From positions 1 to 64,000 of the forward strand of contig CAMYLV010000013.1 of the NCBI GenBank assembly GCA_947259495.1: a DNA stretch of 64,000 nucleotides, written 5' to 3'. Below, piece after piece: positions 55,796 to 64,000 of this stretch. This DNA comes from an uncultured Desulfobacterales bacterium. GTDB lineage: Bacteria > Desulfobacterota > Desulfobacteria > Desulfobacterales > JAHEIW01. Positions within the stretch are counted from its first letter, which is position 1, and every line of letters begins with the position of its first letter. The notes under the pieces were generated by a model. It made no database searches. It was given only the letters and a program-made list of their open reading frames with translations, and had not been told where the DNA came from. A program made the translations under genes and the position numbers.

Positions 55796-55888
55796 GTTGT
55801 TCGTCGTCCTTTGTCCGTTGACGGTTTCGCGCGTTTTTTGCTTTCTTCAATTAAATCCACAGCTCAATCACAATGGACAACGAACAAC
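55796..55888. repeat. Class C (TTGTCCGT-type) inverted repeat, copy 1
   Basis: GTTGTTCGTCGTCCTTTG (55796-55813) pairs with CAATGGACAACGAACAAC (55871-55888) with 3 mismatches in 18, in the nuoH-nuoI spacer. Confidence 0.65.
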
Positions 55889-55904
55889 AAGCATCGGACA
55901 GACC

Positions 55905-56891
55905 CTAGATTAATAGAATTGCTCCCGTTACCATAATATTCACCAGGGCTAATGGAATGAGAACCTTCCAGCCCAACGCCATGAGTTGATCATAGCGCAG
56001 CCGCGGCAGGGTTCCGCGAACCCAGATCATAATGAGCGCCACAAAAATCATTTTCATAAAAAGCCATACCGGCGGCGGCAAAATGGGCCCTCGCCAACCG
56101 CCCAGAAACAGGACCGCCACCAGCGCACCCAATATCTGCAAATGCACATATTCGCCCAGAAAAAAAAGGCCGAAACGGATGCCACTGTATTCGGTATGAT
56201 ATCCGGCACCCAGCTCATTTTCAGCTTCGGGTAGATCAAAGGGTATCCGTTTACTTTCAGCCATGGCACTGATCATAAAAATGACAAACGCAAAGGGCTG
56301 AACGATGATAAACGGGTACTTCGCCTGAGCATTCACAATATCCACGATACTGAAAGAGCCCGCCAGCATGACCACCGGAACCAGTGAAAGACCCAGAGCA
56401 AGCTCGTAGCTGATCATTTGAGCCGCACCGCGGATACCACCCAGGAGGCTGTATTTCGAGTTGGAAGCCCAGCCCCCCATGGCGACACCGTAGACCCCCA
56501 GCGATGATAGGGCAAAAACATAAAGCAGCCCCACATTGAGGTCCGTAATAACGAGCGGGATTTGCCGGCCCCAGAGCGTTAAATGACTGCCGAATGGAAC
56601 AACAGCAAACATCATGAGGGCCGTTGTGGCAACCACCGCGGGGGCCAGCAGAAAGATGAAACGATCGGCTGCCGCCGGGACGATGTCTTCCTTGGTGAGC
56701 ATCTTAATGGTATCGGCAATCGGCTGCAGCAGCCCAAACTTTCCGGCCCGGTTCGGGCCGTAGCGGATCTGTAATCTGGCCAGGAACTTGCGTTCCAGCC
56801 ACACAAGGTATGCAGCCAGCAACAGCAAAACCAGAAGCACGACTCCCAATTTTACAATCAATATGGTGAATCCAACAATCCAGTTTAACAT
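55905..56891 (-). CDS. nuoH: NADH-quinone oxidoreductase subunit H
   Basis: 328 residues with about eight helices. RIGPNRAG-like LQIRYGPNRAGKFGLLQPIA, AESKRIPFDLPEAENELGAG (quinone-cavity loop) and the final LRYDQLMALGWKVLIPLALV are diagnostic. It joins the hydrophilic and membrane arms. Confidence 0.97.
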   Translation of the reverse strand: MLNWIVGFTILIVKLGVVLLVLLLLAAYLVWLERKFLARLQIRYGPNRAGKFGLLQPIADTIKMLTKEDIVPAAADRFIFLLAPAVVATTALMMFAVVPFGSHLTLWGRQIPLVITDLNVGLLYVFALSSLGVYGVAMGGWASNSKYSLLGGIRGAAQMISYELALGLSLVPVVMLAGSFSIVDIVNAQAKYPFIIVQPFAFVIFMISAMAESKRIPFDLPEAENELGAGYHTEYSGIRFGLFFLGEYVHLQILGALVAVLFLGGWRGPILPPPVWLFMKMIFVALIMIWVRGTLPRLRYDQLMALGWKVLIPLALVNIMVTGAILLI

Positions 56892-56900
56892 GCTGTTTGC

Positions 56901-56930
56901 CTGTTGTCCGTTGTCCGTTGTCTGTTGTTA
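56901..56930. repeat. Class C short-word repeat, copy 2
   Basis: Tandem words CTGTTGTCCGTTGTCCGTTG then TCTGTTGTT in the nuoG-nuoH spacer. Confidence 0.5.
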
Positions 56931-56955
56931 ACAAAAATCATTCAATCGTTTTCGT

Positions 56956-59457
56956 TTAATCCTTTAGTTTTCGGATTTGATCTTTGTGAACAAAAGTTTT
57001 GTCAGTGTTCATTTTTTGCCAATCGAGATCCTTGTGGCGCGGGATGATTAACATGCCGGCCGCCATATTGGCGGTCACCTGTAATCTGGCCTCGACGGCG
57101 CCGCCGTTTAATTCAACAGATACACGATCCCCATCAGTCAGGTTTAACTGTTTGGCATCGCTTGAATACATGAAAATAACAGGGGAACCGGCAAGCGCTT
57201 TCAAACACGCTGAATCGGCTGAAAGCTCTTCGGTACCAAATGTCATTTCAACGGCCATAACCTCCAGTTGGCCATCATTGTCCGCACCGCCGATTGGCCG
57301 CTCACGCAAAAAGCGCTCGGCAGCGTGCGGCGCCTGAAAAAAACGCGCGCCCTGCGGTTGAATATCCGCAACGCACGGCAGCGCTTTGAATCCGGAATCG
57401 ATTTTTGCCAGCCATTGCCAAATTTCAGCTCGCAGATCTTCTGCCGTCAACGGCTGCCCGGTGCCAATCAAATGGGCCAGCAGCTGCCAGGCGGCTTGTG
57501 GCTCGGCACCCGGAATTTCCGTGCCATAGACCCGGGGGGGATGGTCTCCATGGCCCGTCTGCGCGATGGGAATGCCGCCTTGATAAGCAGGTTTTACCCC
57601 CTGAGCCCGTCCTTCCTGGTTGACGTAGACGCCCCCTGTTTCATAAAGGGTTGTGGTCGGCAGAAAAATATCAGCTTTCTGAGCCACCTCAGAATTGATA
57701 TAATCCATTACGACCAGCACTTCCAGTTGCTGCAAGGCCTGTTCAAGCCGGTGCCGATCCGGAAATTGCCAGAGAGGATTACTTTCGACCAGGATGAGCA
57801 TCTTAATTGAACCCTTTTCAATTCCCGCAATAAGCGTTTCAACCGAAACATCTTCATCCGCGAGCAGTCCGGCCGCAAATCCATTGGCGCCGGGCATTAC
57901 ATAAAACAAACCGACCGATTTTCCGGCGGCCTGCATGAGCAAAGCATAATCGGCTGCCAGCGCCGGGGTCTGCCGACGCACCATTTCGGTGCCGCAAACG
58001 ATAATAGGTCGCTGACTGGCCTTTAGCAGTTCAGCCAGCGCGACAATTTCTGCCTGCCGTGCAGCCGAAATCTGTTTGACAGTCGCAAGGGACGCATAAA
58101 ATTCGCGGGCTGACCCGTCCAGTTTTTTAAGCGCCGCGGGCTCGAGCGCCGCATTGAGCAATGCGCCGAGGTCAGTCTGAATCATATCCAGATTCGCGGG
58201 CAGGTGCTTGAATTCAAACGGCAAAAAAATAGGCCGGGGATCAAAAACGGCAACGGTTGCACCCTTGCGCTGCGCCTGCCGCAAGGCCAGCGCCAGCATC
58301 GGCGCTTCGTTCAGCGGATCGGCACCGAGAACTGCGATAAAGTCGGCTGATTCAATCTCGCGCAGCGAAACCGTCAAATCCGGTTCAAGCCTTGAAATAG
58401 CGGATTTCAGTTTGTAAGTGGCGGCGGCATCTTCAAAATAGGCCGGCGGCTGCCAGCGGTTGGTTTGACACACATGTTTGACCATGGCCAGCGTTTCAAG
58501 ACTGTTGCGGGTCGAGCCGGCACAGGCAACCGCCTGTGCGCGGTCCTTATCCGCGAAGGTTTCCAGTTTTTGCTTTACCGCCGCAAGCGCCTGATCGACA
58601 GATGTGGTCTGATCGTCGACAATGCAACTGCGTGGTCTTTGCGCCAGACTGTTGTAAAAAAATCCATAACGGCCCCGGTCACAAATAAAATGCCCGTTCA
58701 CCGATTCGCTCAGCCGGGCCTCCTGCCGGACGACTTTGCGATAACGGCAACTGACAACCGTCTGACAGCCTAAAGAGCAGTTAATACACAGCGACGGGCT
58801 GCGTTCATAATCCCAGCGCCGGCCAAAATAGCGCGATGGCTTGTCGGTATAGACGCCGGTCGGGCAGATATCGATGAGATTGCCTGAAAAGGGGCTCTCC
58901 AGAATCCCTTCTTCGAACCGTCCAAAATAGGTCTGGTTGGCGGATTGCATTGCGCCCAGGTCGTGATAGCCGCCAAAATCCTGATAAAATCTGGAACAGC
59001 GATAACAATGGATGCAGCGATTCATTTCGTGCTGAATCAACGGACCCAGATACTGGTCTGGATAGGTGCGCTTTTTTCCCAGGTATCTTCGGATGCCATG
59101 GCCGCCGGACACCGTCATATCCTGCAGCAGACAGTGCCCGCCTGCATCGCAAACCGGGCAATCATGAGGATGATGCAGCATGAGACATTCAATCACGTAT
59201 TTGCGAAAGGCCACCGCTTCTTTATCGGTGGTCGATACGACCATATCATCCTGCGCATCGACCATGCAGCTCATCTGCACGCCTTTAAACGGGCCCTGCA
59301 AAAATTTAACGGCACAGACACGGCAGGCCCCTACGGATCCAAGAGCCGGATGGTAGCAAAACCGCGGAATCATAATTCCCAGCTGCTCAGCCGCTTCGAT
59401 CACCTTGGTTCCCGGTGCGACTTCGATTTCACGATCATCGATGATAATTGTGGGCAT
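56956..59457 (-). CDS. nuoG: NADH-quinone oxidoreductase subunit G
   Basis: 833 residues. N-terminal [2Fe-2S] domain (CYHPALGSVGACRVCAVKF), the N5 ligands in HHPHDCPVCDAGGHCLLQD, the N4-type CIHCYRCSRFYQD, and CINCSLGCQTVVSC. The molybdopterin-type domain that follows is the non-catalytic scaffold of NuoG. It accepts electrons from NuoF and passes them to NuoI. Normal length for a longer NuoG. Confidence 0.95.
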   Translation of the reverse strand: MPTIIIDDREIEVAPGTKVIEAAEQLGIMIPRFCYHPALGSVGACRVCAVKFLQGPFKGVQMSCMVDAQDDMVVSTTDKEAVAFRKYVIECLMLHHPHDCPVCDAGGHCLLQDMTVSGGHGIRRYLGKKRTYPDQYLGPLIQHEMNRCIHCYRCSRFYQDFGGYHDLGAMQSANQTYFGRFEEGILESPFSGNLIDICPTGVYTDKPSRYFGRRWDYERSPSLCINCSLGCQTVVSCRYRKVVRQEARLSESVNGHFICDRGRYGFFYNSLAQRPRSCIVDDQTTSVDQALAAVKQKLETFADKDRAQAVACAGSTRNSLETLAMVKHVCQTNRWQPPAYFEDAAATYKLKSAISRLEPDLTVSLREIESADFIAVLGADPLNEAPMLALALRQAQRKGATVAVFDPRPIFLPFEFKHLPANLDMIQTDLGALLNAALEPAALKKLDGSAREFYASLATVKQISAARQAEIVALAELLKASQRPIIVCGTEMVRRQTPALAADYALLMQAAGKSVGLFYVMPGANGFAAGLLADEDVSVETLIAGIEKGSIKMLILVESNPLWQFPDRHRLEQALQQLEVLVVMDYINSEVAQKADIFLPTTTLYETGGVYVNQEGRAQGVKPAYQGGIPIAQTGHGDHPPRVYGTEIPGAEPQAAWQLLAHLIGTGQPLTAEDLRAEIWQWLAKIDSGFKALPCVADIQPQGARFFQAPHAAERFLRERPIGGADNDGQLEVMAVEMTFGTEELSADSACLKALAGSPVIFMYSSDAKQLNLTDGDRVSVELNGGAVEARLQVTANMAAGMLIIPRHKDLDWQKMNTDKTFVHKDQIRKLKD

Positions 59458-59537
59458 AAATCAAGTTCTTATTGAGTAATCTATTTATCCAAACATGAAT
59501 TGAGATCTTTTTGGCATAGTAATGCCTAGTTATACTA

Positions 59538-59668
59538 AAATTCGAAATTCGAATATCGAAACTCGAAACAAATTCACATATCAAATGACCCAAACTCAAA
59601 GGTTTTGAATATTTAAATTAGGTATTTCGATATTGTTTCCGTATTTCGGATTTCGTGTTTCAAATTTA
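59538..59668. repeat. Class D (TTCGAA-type) short-word repeat
   Basis: TTCGAAATTCGAATATCGAA and ACTCGAAACAAATTC on the left, then TATTTCGATATTGTTTCC, GTATTTCGGATTTCGTGTTT on the right, in the nuoF-nuoG spacer. The arms are loosely complementary. Confidence 0.5.
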
Positions 59669-60940
59669 TTGCTTGAACGGACATTTTTTTTGACCGATAT
59701 GCTCCTCGACTTCCTCCCTGAAATGTATCAGCAAACTTTGCAGCGGCGCTGCGGCCCCCGGTGCGAAAGCGCAATATGCGCTCCAGAGGTGTTTGCCCAT
59801 GTCTTCCAGGATCGGTATCATATCTTCCTCGCCATCGCCATTTTCCAGGCGTAAAAGCAAATCACAGACATACGGCAGCCCTTCACGACAGGGGGTACAC
59901 CACCCACAGGATTCCCGGGCAAAAAATTCGGTCAAATTCAGCGTGGCATCGACCAGGCACGTATTCTGATCAAACACCATGATAGCACCGGTACCCAGGC
60001 GATTGCCCACCTTTTTCAGAGATTCAAAATCCATCTCAATGTCATAATGCGCTTTGGGTAAAAATCCGGTGGATGCCCCGCCCGGCAGACAGGCCTTAAA
60101 TTCGGATCCTGCTGGCATCCCGCCGGCATACTTTTCGATGATTTCATTCAGGCGGATTCCCATGGGCAATTCATAAACACCCGGCCGGTTAACCCTGCCA
60201 CTGATACAGAATAGTTTGGTTCCCGCACCGGTGTCGGTGCTGGCGAGACCTTTAAACCAATCCGGCCCCTGGCGCACAATATGCGGTATGCAGGCAAAGG
60301 TTTCCACATTGCTCAGCACAGTGGGCAGACCCCACACGCCTTTTTCGGTCGGATACGGTGGCGGTTGCATCGGATTGGGCCGTTTGCCCATCATCGCATT
60401 TAATTGTGCGGTTACCTCTCCGCAGATATAGCGCCCACCGCTGCGGTGAACAACGATTTCCAGAGAGTAGTCACTGCCGAGAATGTTTTTCCCCAGATAA
60501 CCCGCTTCTTGAGCCCGTCTTACTTCTCGCTCAAGGATTTTCGCCCCGCTTTCATACTCGGGCCGGATGAAAATGATGCCTTTCTCGGCCTTAATGGTAT
60601 ATCCGGCAATGATCATGCCTTCGATCATCATGTGCGGATTGGTGTGAATCAATACCCGATCTTTGAACGTGCCGGGCTCCATTTCATCGGCATTGCAGAC
60701 AAGGTATCTTGGAAACGGTGCATCTGCGGCCACTGTTTTCAATTTAAAGCCCGTTGGAAAAGCCGCACCGCCACGACCCAGCAGATTGGCATCCTCAATC
60801 ATTTGAATGATATCAGATTCACTGTGCTGTTTAAGCGTCTCTTTTAGCGCCACATAGCCACTATTTTGCTCGTATTCCTTCAGCGTGATGATGCGGTCCG
60901 GTTTACGATTTTCCAATAAGATCTGCGGATAGGTTTCCAT
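59666..60940 (-). CDS. nuoF: NADH-quinone oxidoreductase subunit F (NADH/FMN)
   Basis: 424 residues. GRGGAAFPTGFK is the NADH/FMN-binding Gly-rich loop, then NADEMEPGTFKDR and a C-terminal 4Fe-4S motif ESCGWCTPCREGL (N3). It is the entry site for electrons from NADH. No extra ferredoxin or NuoE fusion is present. Confidence 0.96.
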   Translation of the reverse strand: METYPQILLENRKPDRIITLKEYEQNSGYVALKETLKQHSESDIIQMIEDANLLGRGGAAFPTGFKLKTVAADAPFPRYLVCNADEMEPGTFKDRVLIHTNPHMMIEGMIIAGYTIKAEKGIIFIRPEYESGAKILEREVRRAQEAGYLGKNILGSDYSLEIVVHRSGGRYICGEVTAQLNAMMGKRPNPMQPPPYPTEKGVWGLPTVLSNVETFACIPHIVRQGPDWFKGLASTDTGAGTKLFCISGRVNRPGVYELPMGIRLNEIIEKYAGGMPAGSEFKACLPGGASTGFLPKAHYDIEMDFESLKKVGNRLGTGAIMVFDQNTCLVDATLNLTEFFARESCGWCTPCREGLPYVCDLLLRLENGDGEEDMIPILEDMGKHLWSAYCAFAPGAAAPLQSLLIHFREEVEEHIGQKKCPFKQ

Positions 60941-60957
60941 AATCGTTTAGTTTACGA

Positions 60958-60985
60958 AAATCGATCTTCGTGTTCTTCGTGGTAA
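60958..60985. repeat. Class B short-word repeat, copy 2
   Basis: ATCTTCGTGTTCTTCGTGGT in the nuoE-nuoF spacer; only one arm is present. Confidence 0.5.
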
Positions 60986-61021
60986 AATTTTTCTCTCCGA
61001 ACACTGATTTCAGGGTTCACA

Positions 61022-61495
61022 TTAGGCTTCGGATCGAAACTTTTCCAATATCTGATCGATCTTTTCCGGCGTGAGGTCGCCATAGACCTTCCGGTTAATC
61101 AGCATGGCCGGAGCCTGATCACAATATCCGATGCAACAGACCGGCAAAAGTGTAAACAAACCGTCGGTGGAAGTGCCGCCCACTTCGATATTGAGCTTTT
61201 CGCAGAGATAATTCTTTACGGATTCATACCCGTCCATCCAGCAAATCAGACTGTCGCAAACATGAATCACATATTTGCCCACCGGTTCGCGGTAAATGAA
61301 GGTATAGAAGGTGGCCAGCTCTTCCACTTCCAGAGCCGACATGCCCAGCAGCGATGCAGCCTCTTCCACGGCTGCATCGCTTAAATAGCCATAGTGATCC
61401 TGGAGAGCCAGCATGGCGTCAACCACCAGCTCTCGCGGATGATCCGTATGGGCAATCTGTTTTTCCAAAGTTTTTTTTAGCTTGTCCGGTAGCAT
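61022..61495 (-). CDS. nuoE: NADH-quinone oxidoreductase subunit E
   Basis: 157 residues. [2Fe-2S] (N1a) ligands are C-x4-C in VCDSLIC and C-x3-C in CCIGYC; the N-terminal helical region EEAASLLGMSALEVEELATF is typical. With NuoF it forms the NADH dehydrogenase module. Confidence 0.95.
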   Translation of the reverse strand: MLPDKLKKTLEKQIAHTDHPRELVVDAMLALQDHYGYLSDAAVEEAASLLGMSALEVEELATFYTFIYREPVGKYVIHVCDSLICWMDGYESVKNYLCEKLNIEVGGTSTDGLFTLLPVCCIGYCDQAPAMLINRKVYGDLTPEKIDQILEKFRSEA

Positions 61496-61539
61496 AGGGT
61501 GTTTATATCTGTGGTTTTAGCTTTTCAAAGGTTTCGGGT

Positions 61540-61656
61540 TTCAGGTGTCAGAGGACAGAGGTCAGATGACAGAAGACAGCTGGTTAATTCCGGAAGATGA
61601 ATCAGCTATTCTGACTTCTGTTTTCTGTCTTCTGTTCTCTGTTTTCTGGCATCTGA
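61540..61656. repeat. Class A inverted short-word repeat, copy 3
   Basis: GTGTCAGAGGACAGAGGTCA on the left and CTGACTTCTGTTTTCTGTCT with further TTCTGTTCTCTG words on the right, in the nuoBCD-nuoE spacer. The longest and clearest copy. Confidence 0.65.
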
Positions 61657-61659
61657 ACC

Positions 61660-64000
61660 CTAACGATCGATGTCCGGTAAAATATAATCAACCGATCCGA
61701 TGATGGCGATTAAATCCGCAATACTCTCACCTACGGCCATCAACGGCATGACCTGGACATTGGCAAACCCGGGCCCGCGAATGCGCACTCGATAGGCATA
61801 ACCCAGGCCGTCGCTGACCACATAATACCCCTGCTCTCCTCTGGGAATTTCACACGCGGCATGCGCTTCGCCCCGGGGGATTTTAGGACCCCGGGTCACA
61901 TTTATAAAATGATGGATCAGGCTTTCGATATCCTTAAGCATGTCCGCACGCTCAGGGATCCCATAACGGTAATCATCTGTTTTGTACCGGCCGGCCGGCA
62001 TGTTGTCGGCCGCCTGTTGGATGATGCGAATACTCTGTCGCATTTCTTCAACCCGCACCAGATAACGGGCATAACAATCGCCTTCAGTGGCAGTTGGCAC
62101 GTCAAACTCAAAATTTTCGTAACCCGAATAGGGCATTTTTTTGCGCAGGTCCCACTCCAGCCCGCAGCTCCGCAAATTGGGCCCGGTTACTCCCCAATCC
62201 ATGGCATCTTGCAAAGAAATCCGGCCAACACCCTGTGTGCGCGCCTTAAAAATGGGGTTTTTGCGGATTAAATTTTCGTATTCCTGCAAGCGCTCCGGAA
62301 ATATTTTGACAAACTGATCAACCGCCTGTTGCCAACCTTCAGGTAAATCGGCAGCCACTCCACCGATTCTGAACCAGGATGGATGTAACCGCCCCCCCGT
62401 GATCAGCTCGACAATATCCAAAATCATCTCCCGCTCGCGAAAGGTGTAGAAATTGGGGGTCATGGCGCCGACATCGTGAGCATAGGTGGCAAACCAGACC
62501 AGATGGTTGCTCAGGCGAAACAGCTCGCTGAGCATCACTCGAATCACCTGAGCCCGTTGCGGAACTTTGACATCCGCCAATTTTTCGACCGCCAAAAGAT
62601 AGGGTAAATCATTGGCTGCGCCGGCCAGGTAGTCGACCCGGGCCAGATAAGGGATGAACTGGTGCCAGGTTTGACGCTCACCGATCTTTTCGACAGCCCG
62701 ATGGTGATAGCCGATCTCCAATTCCAGGCCGGTAATTACTTCGCCTTTCAAAGAAGCAACATAGCGCAACAACCCGTGGGTGCTGACGTGATGGGGGCCG
62801 ATATTTAGAATCAACGGGTGTTCACCATCCTCTGTTTTAGCATAAACGCCGCCGTCCACTGGCTGCAGCTGCTCGGCGTCTTTACGGGTATAAGGCGTCA
62901 TTTCGGTGGCCCGACCCGGATGGCTTTTTCTCAAGGGATGGCCTTTCCAATCCGGCGGCATGATAATCCGGCGCAGATTCGGATGGCCTTCAAATCGAAT
63001 TCCCATTAGATCAAATACTTCCCGTTCATACCAGTTGGCCGAATGCCAGACATCCGTAATGCTGCAGGTAACCGGATCCTGGCCCTGCAAAGGCACTTTC
63101 ACCCGCAGCCGGCTGGCAGAATCAAATGACAGCAGATGATAAACCATGGTGTAGTCCGGATAGTTTTCCGGTTGCCGGCGGGCGGATTCATCAATTGCGG
63201 TCAGGTCATCCAGGCGTTGATATTTAGGTGTGGCTTCAGCCTTCAGATAATGCAGCACATCTTTTAACCGGTTTTCAGCTACCTGAAGGGTAAGCATGTC
63301 GGAGGTCGGCTTCAGTAGCCGGACGGCATCACCAAATCGGGTGCTCAAATCCCGGAACAGGTTCTGATCGGATGAATTGAGTTCGATCTGCCGCGGCGGC
63401 GGGGTCCACATGAGGTCAGAGCGGCTGCCCCAGAAATCAGGTGGAATAACTGAAGTCCCCCGGATAGCGGTACCCTCCATACCAGGACCCCGGGGATCGC
63501 GGGATTTGGTTCGGCCATCCACCCGTATGGGTTTAACGCTTCCCTGGGTTCCACCTTTTAAATGAAAGATCGAACGGGCAGGGCTTTCGGTTTCAATTTT
63601 CTTTTGCAGTTCCACAAGGCCCTGCAGGACGGCCTCCGGCCGCGGGGGGCATCCGGGGATGTAAACATCTACCGGTAAGATTTGATCGATTCCCTGCACA
63701 ACGCTGTACACATCGTACATTCCCCCGCAGTTGGCACAGGAACCCATCGAAATCACCCATTTGGGTTCGGCCATCTGCTCGTAGAGACGTAAAACAACCG
63801 GTGCAATCTTTTTAAAAACCGTGCCGGAGATAATGAGCAAGTCGGCCTGCCGGGGTGAAGGGCGTAGGACCTCGGCGCCGAAACGGGCCATGTCGTAACG
63901 GGCCGTCAGGGCGGTGGCCTTCTCGACAAAACAGCAGGAGAGCCCGAAAAACATGGGCCACAGGCTGTACTTGCGTGACCAGTTAATCAGGGCATCTGTG
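61660..64000 (-). CDS. nuoBCD: Fused NADH-quinone oxidoreductase subunits B-C-D (5'-truncated)
   Basis: At least 764 residues, with the frame still open to the window edge ([20 protein letters not shown]). NuoB part: [12 protein letters not shown] and PGCPPRP hold the four Cys of cluster N2. NuoC part (about residues 195-350): [20 protein letters not shown]. NuoD part (about 380-764): [31 protein letters not shown] and the C-terminal [12 protein letters not shown]. NuoC-NuoD fusion is known in many bacteria; the three-way B-C-D fusion is rarer but described. It carries the electron path to quinone. Confidence 0.93.
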   Translation of the reverse strand, partial: TDALINWSRKYSLWPMFFGLSCCFVEKATALTARYDMARFGAEVLRPSPRQADLLIISGTVFKKIAPVVLRLYEQMAEPKWVISMGSCANCGGMYDVYSVVQGIDQILPVDVYIPGCPPRPEAVLQGLVELQKKIETESPARSIFHLKGGTQGSVKPIRVDGRTKSRDPRGPGMEGTAIRGTSVIPPDFWGSRSDLMWTPPPRQIELNSSDQNLFRDLSTRFGDAVRLLKPTSDMLTLQVAENRLKDVLHYLKAEATPKYQRLDDLTAIDESARRQPENYPDYTMVYHLLSFDSASRLRVKVPLQGQDPVTCSITDVWHSANWYEREVFDLMGIRFEGHPNLRRIIMPPDWKGHPLRKSHPGRATEMTPYTRKDAEQLQPVDGGVYAKTEDGEHPLILNIGPHHVSTHGLLRYVASLKGEVITGLELEIGYHHRAVEKIGERQTWHQFIPYLARVDYLAGAANDLPYLLAVEKLADVKVPQRAQVIRVMLSELFRLSNHLVWFATYAHDVGAMTPNFYTFREREMILDIVELITGGRLHPSWFRIGGVAADLPEGWQQAVDQFVKIFPERLQEYENLIRKNPIFKARTQGVGRISLQDAMDWGVTGPNLRSCGLEWDLRKKMPYSGYENFEFDVPTATEGDCYARYLVRVEEMRQSIRIIQQAADNMPAGRYKTDDYRYGIPERADMLKDIESLIHHFINVTRGPKIPRGEAHAACEIPRGEQGYYVVSDGLGYAYRVRIRGPGFANVQVMPLMAVGESIADLIAIIGSVDYILPDIDR

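Noticed and set aside
53967-61656. CRISPR-like repeats in the nuo spacers
   Set aside because: Words are degenerate, arms are inverted rather than direct, there are no uniform spacers and no cas genes.

Overview
The window is about 64 kb of a Gram-negative chromosome at moderate GC. The gene set suggests an uncultured Desulfobacterota (Desulfobacterales-like, sulfate-reducer relative): a KorAB-type 2-oxoacid:ferredoxin oxidoreductase, a DUF47/PiT phosphate pair, a TIGR04211-like SH3 protein, sigma-54 control with GG-N10-GC promoters, and a complete-looking complex I operon with NuoB, NuoC and NuoD fused. This lineage is inferred from gene content only. No rRNA, tRNA, CRISPR array or intact insertion sequence was recognised.

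Layout. 1-4.1 kb (+): the 3' end of an SLC12-type permease, then a DUF748 envelope protein broken by a frameshift near 3,250. 4.1-16 kb (-): ion homeostasis and proteostasis genes (CorA, CaCA antiporter, Usp, DUF21/CNNM protein, FtsH, MgtE, PiT with its DUF47 partner, an eRF1-like protein, two Hsp20). 16.2-16.4 kb: an intergenic region rich in nested inverted repeats. 16.5-21.4 kb (-): glucan phosphorylase, KorB, KorA and the broken 3' end of an acyl-CoA synthetase gene, followed by a cluster of very short-loop hairpins. 22-26.6 kb: a secreted hypothetical, two LapA-like proteins, and a retropepsin-like protease / transglutaminase-7TM / ATP-grasp glutamate-ligase-like operon. 26.6-29.8 kb (-): YitT and a Cache-HAMP-PP2C phosphatase. 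29.8-35.5 kb (-): a tight four-gene operon of a PLP enzyme, a DUF1611 (DgcN-like) protein, a PP-loop/creatininase fusion and an enolase-superfamily epimerase/dehydratase (DgcA-like).

35.7-42.7 kb holds the most striking signal. A sigma-54 activator with a degenerate receiver domain sits among three transcription units, each with a near-consensus -24/-12 promoter. Each promoter has a 15-bp palindrome (RGAAY-N5-RTTCY) exactly 54 nt upstream of its -24 box, and a further pair of such sites about 100 bp higher, 30-31 bp apart. The units encode a PilZ protein and two operons that each pair a small cytosolic protein with a small exported OB-fold-like protein. The second operon may run on into a DksA-type protein before a strong terminator. 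This looks like a compact self-contained regulon.

42.8-48.9 kb: a K+ channel with an RCK domain, a Yip1-family membrane protein, a GalT-like nucleotidyltransferase, a CorC/HlyC-type CNNM protein, an SH3 protein and a DUF1178 protein. 49-64 kb (-): nuoN, M, L, K, J, I, H, G, F, E and nuoBCD (transcribed BCD to N; nuoBCD runs off the window). The nuo spacers are unusually long and hold four families of degenerate short-word repeats, several arranged as inverted pairs.
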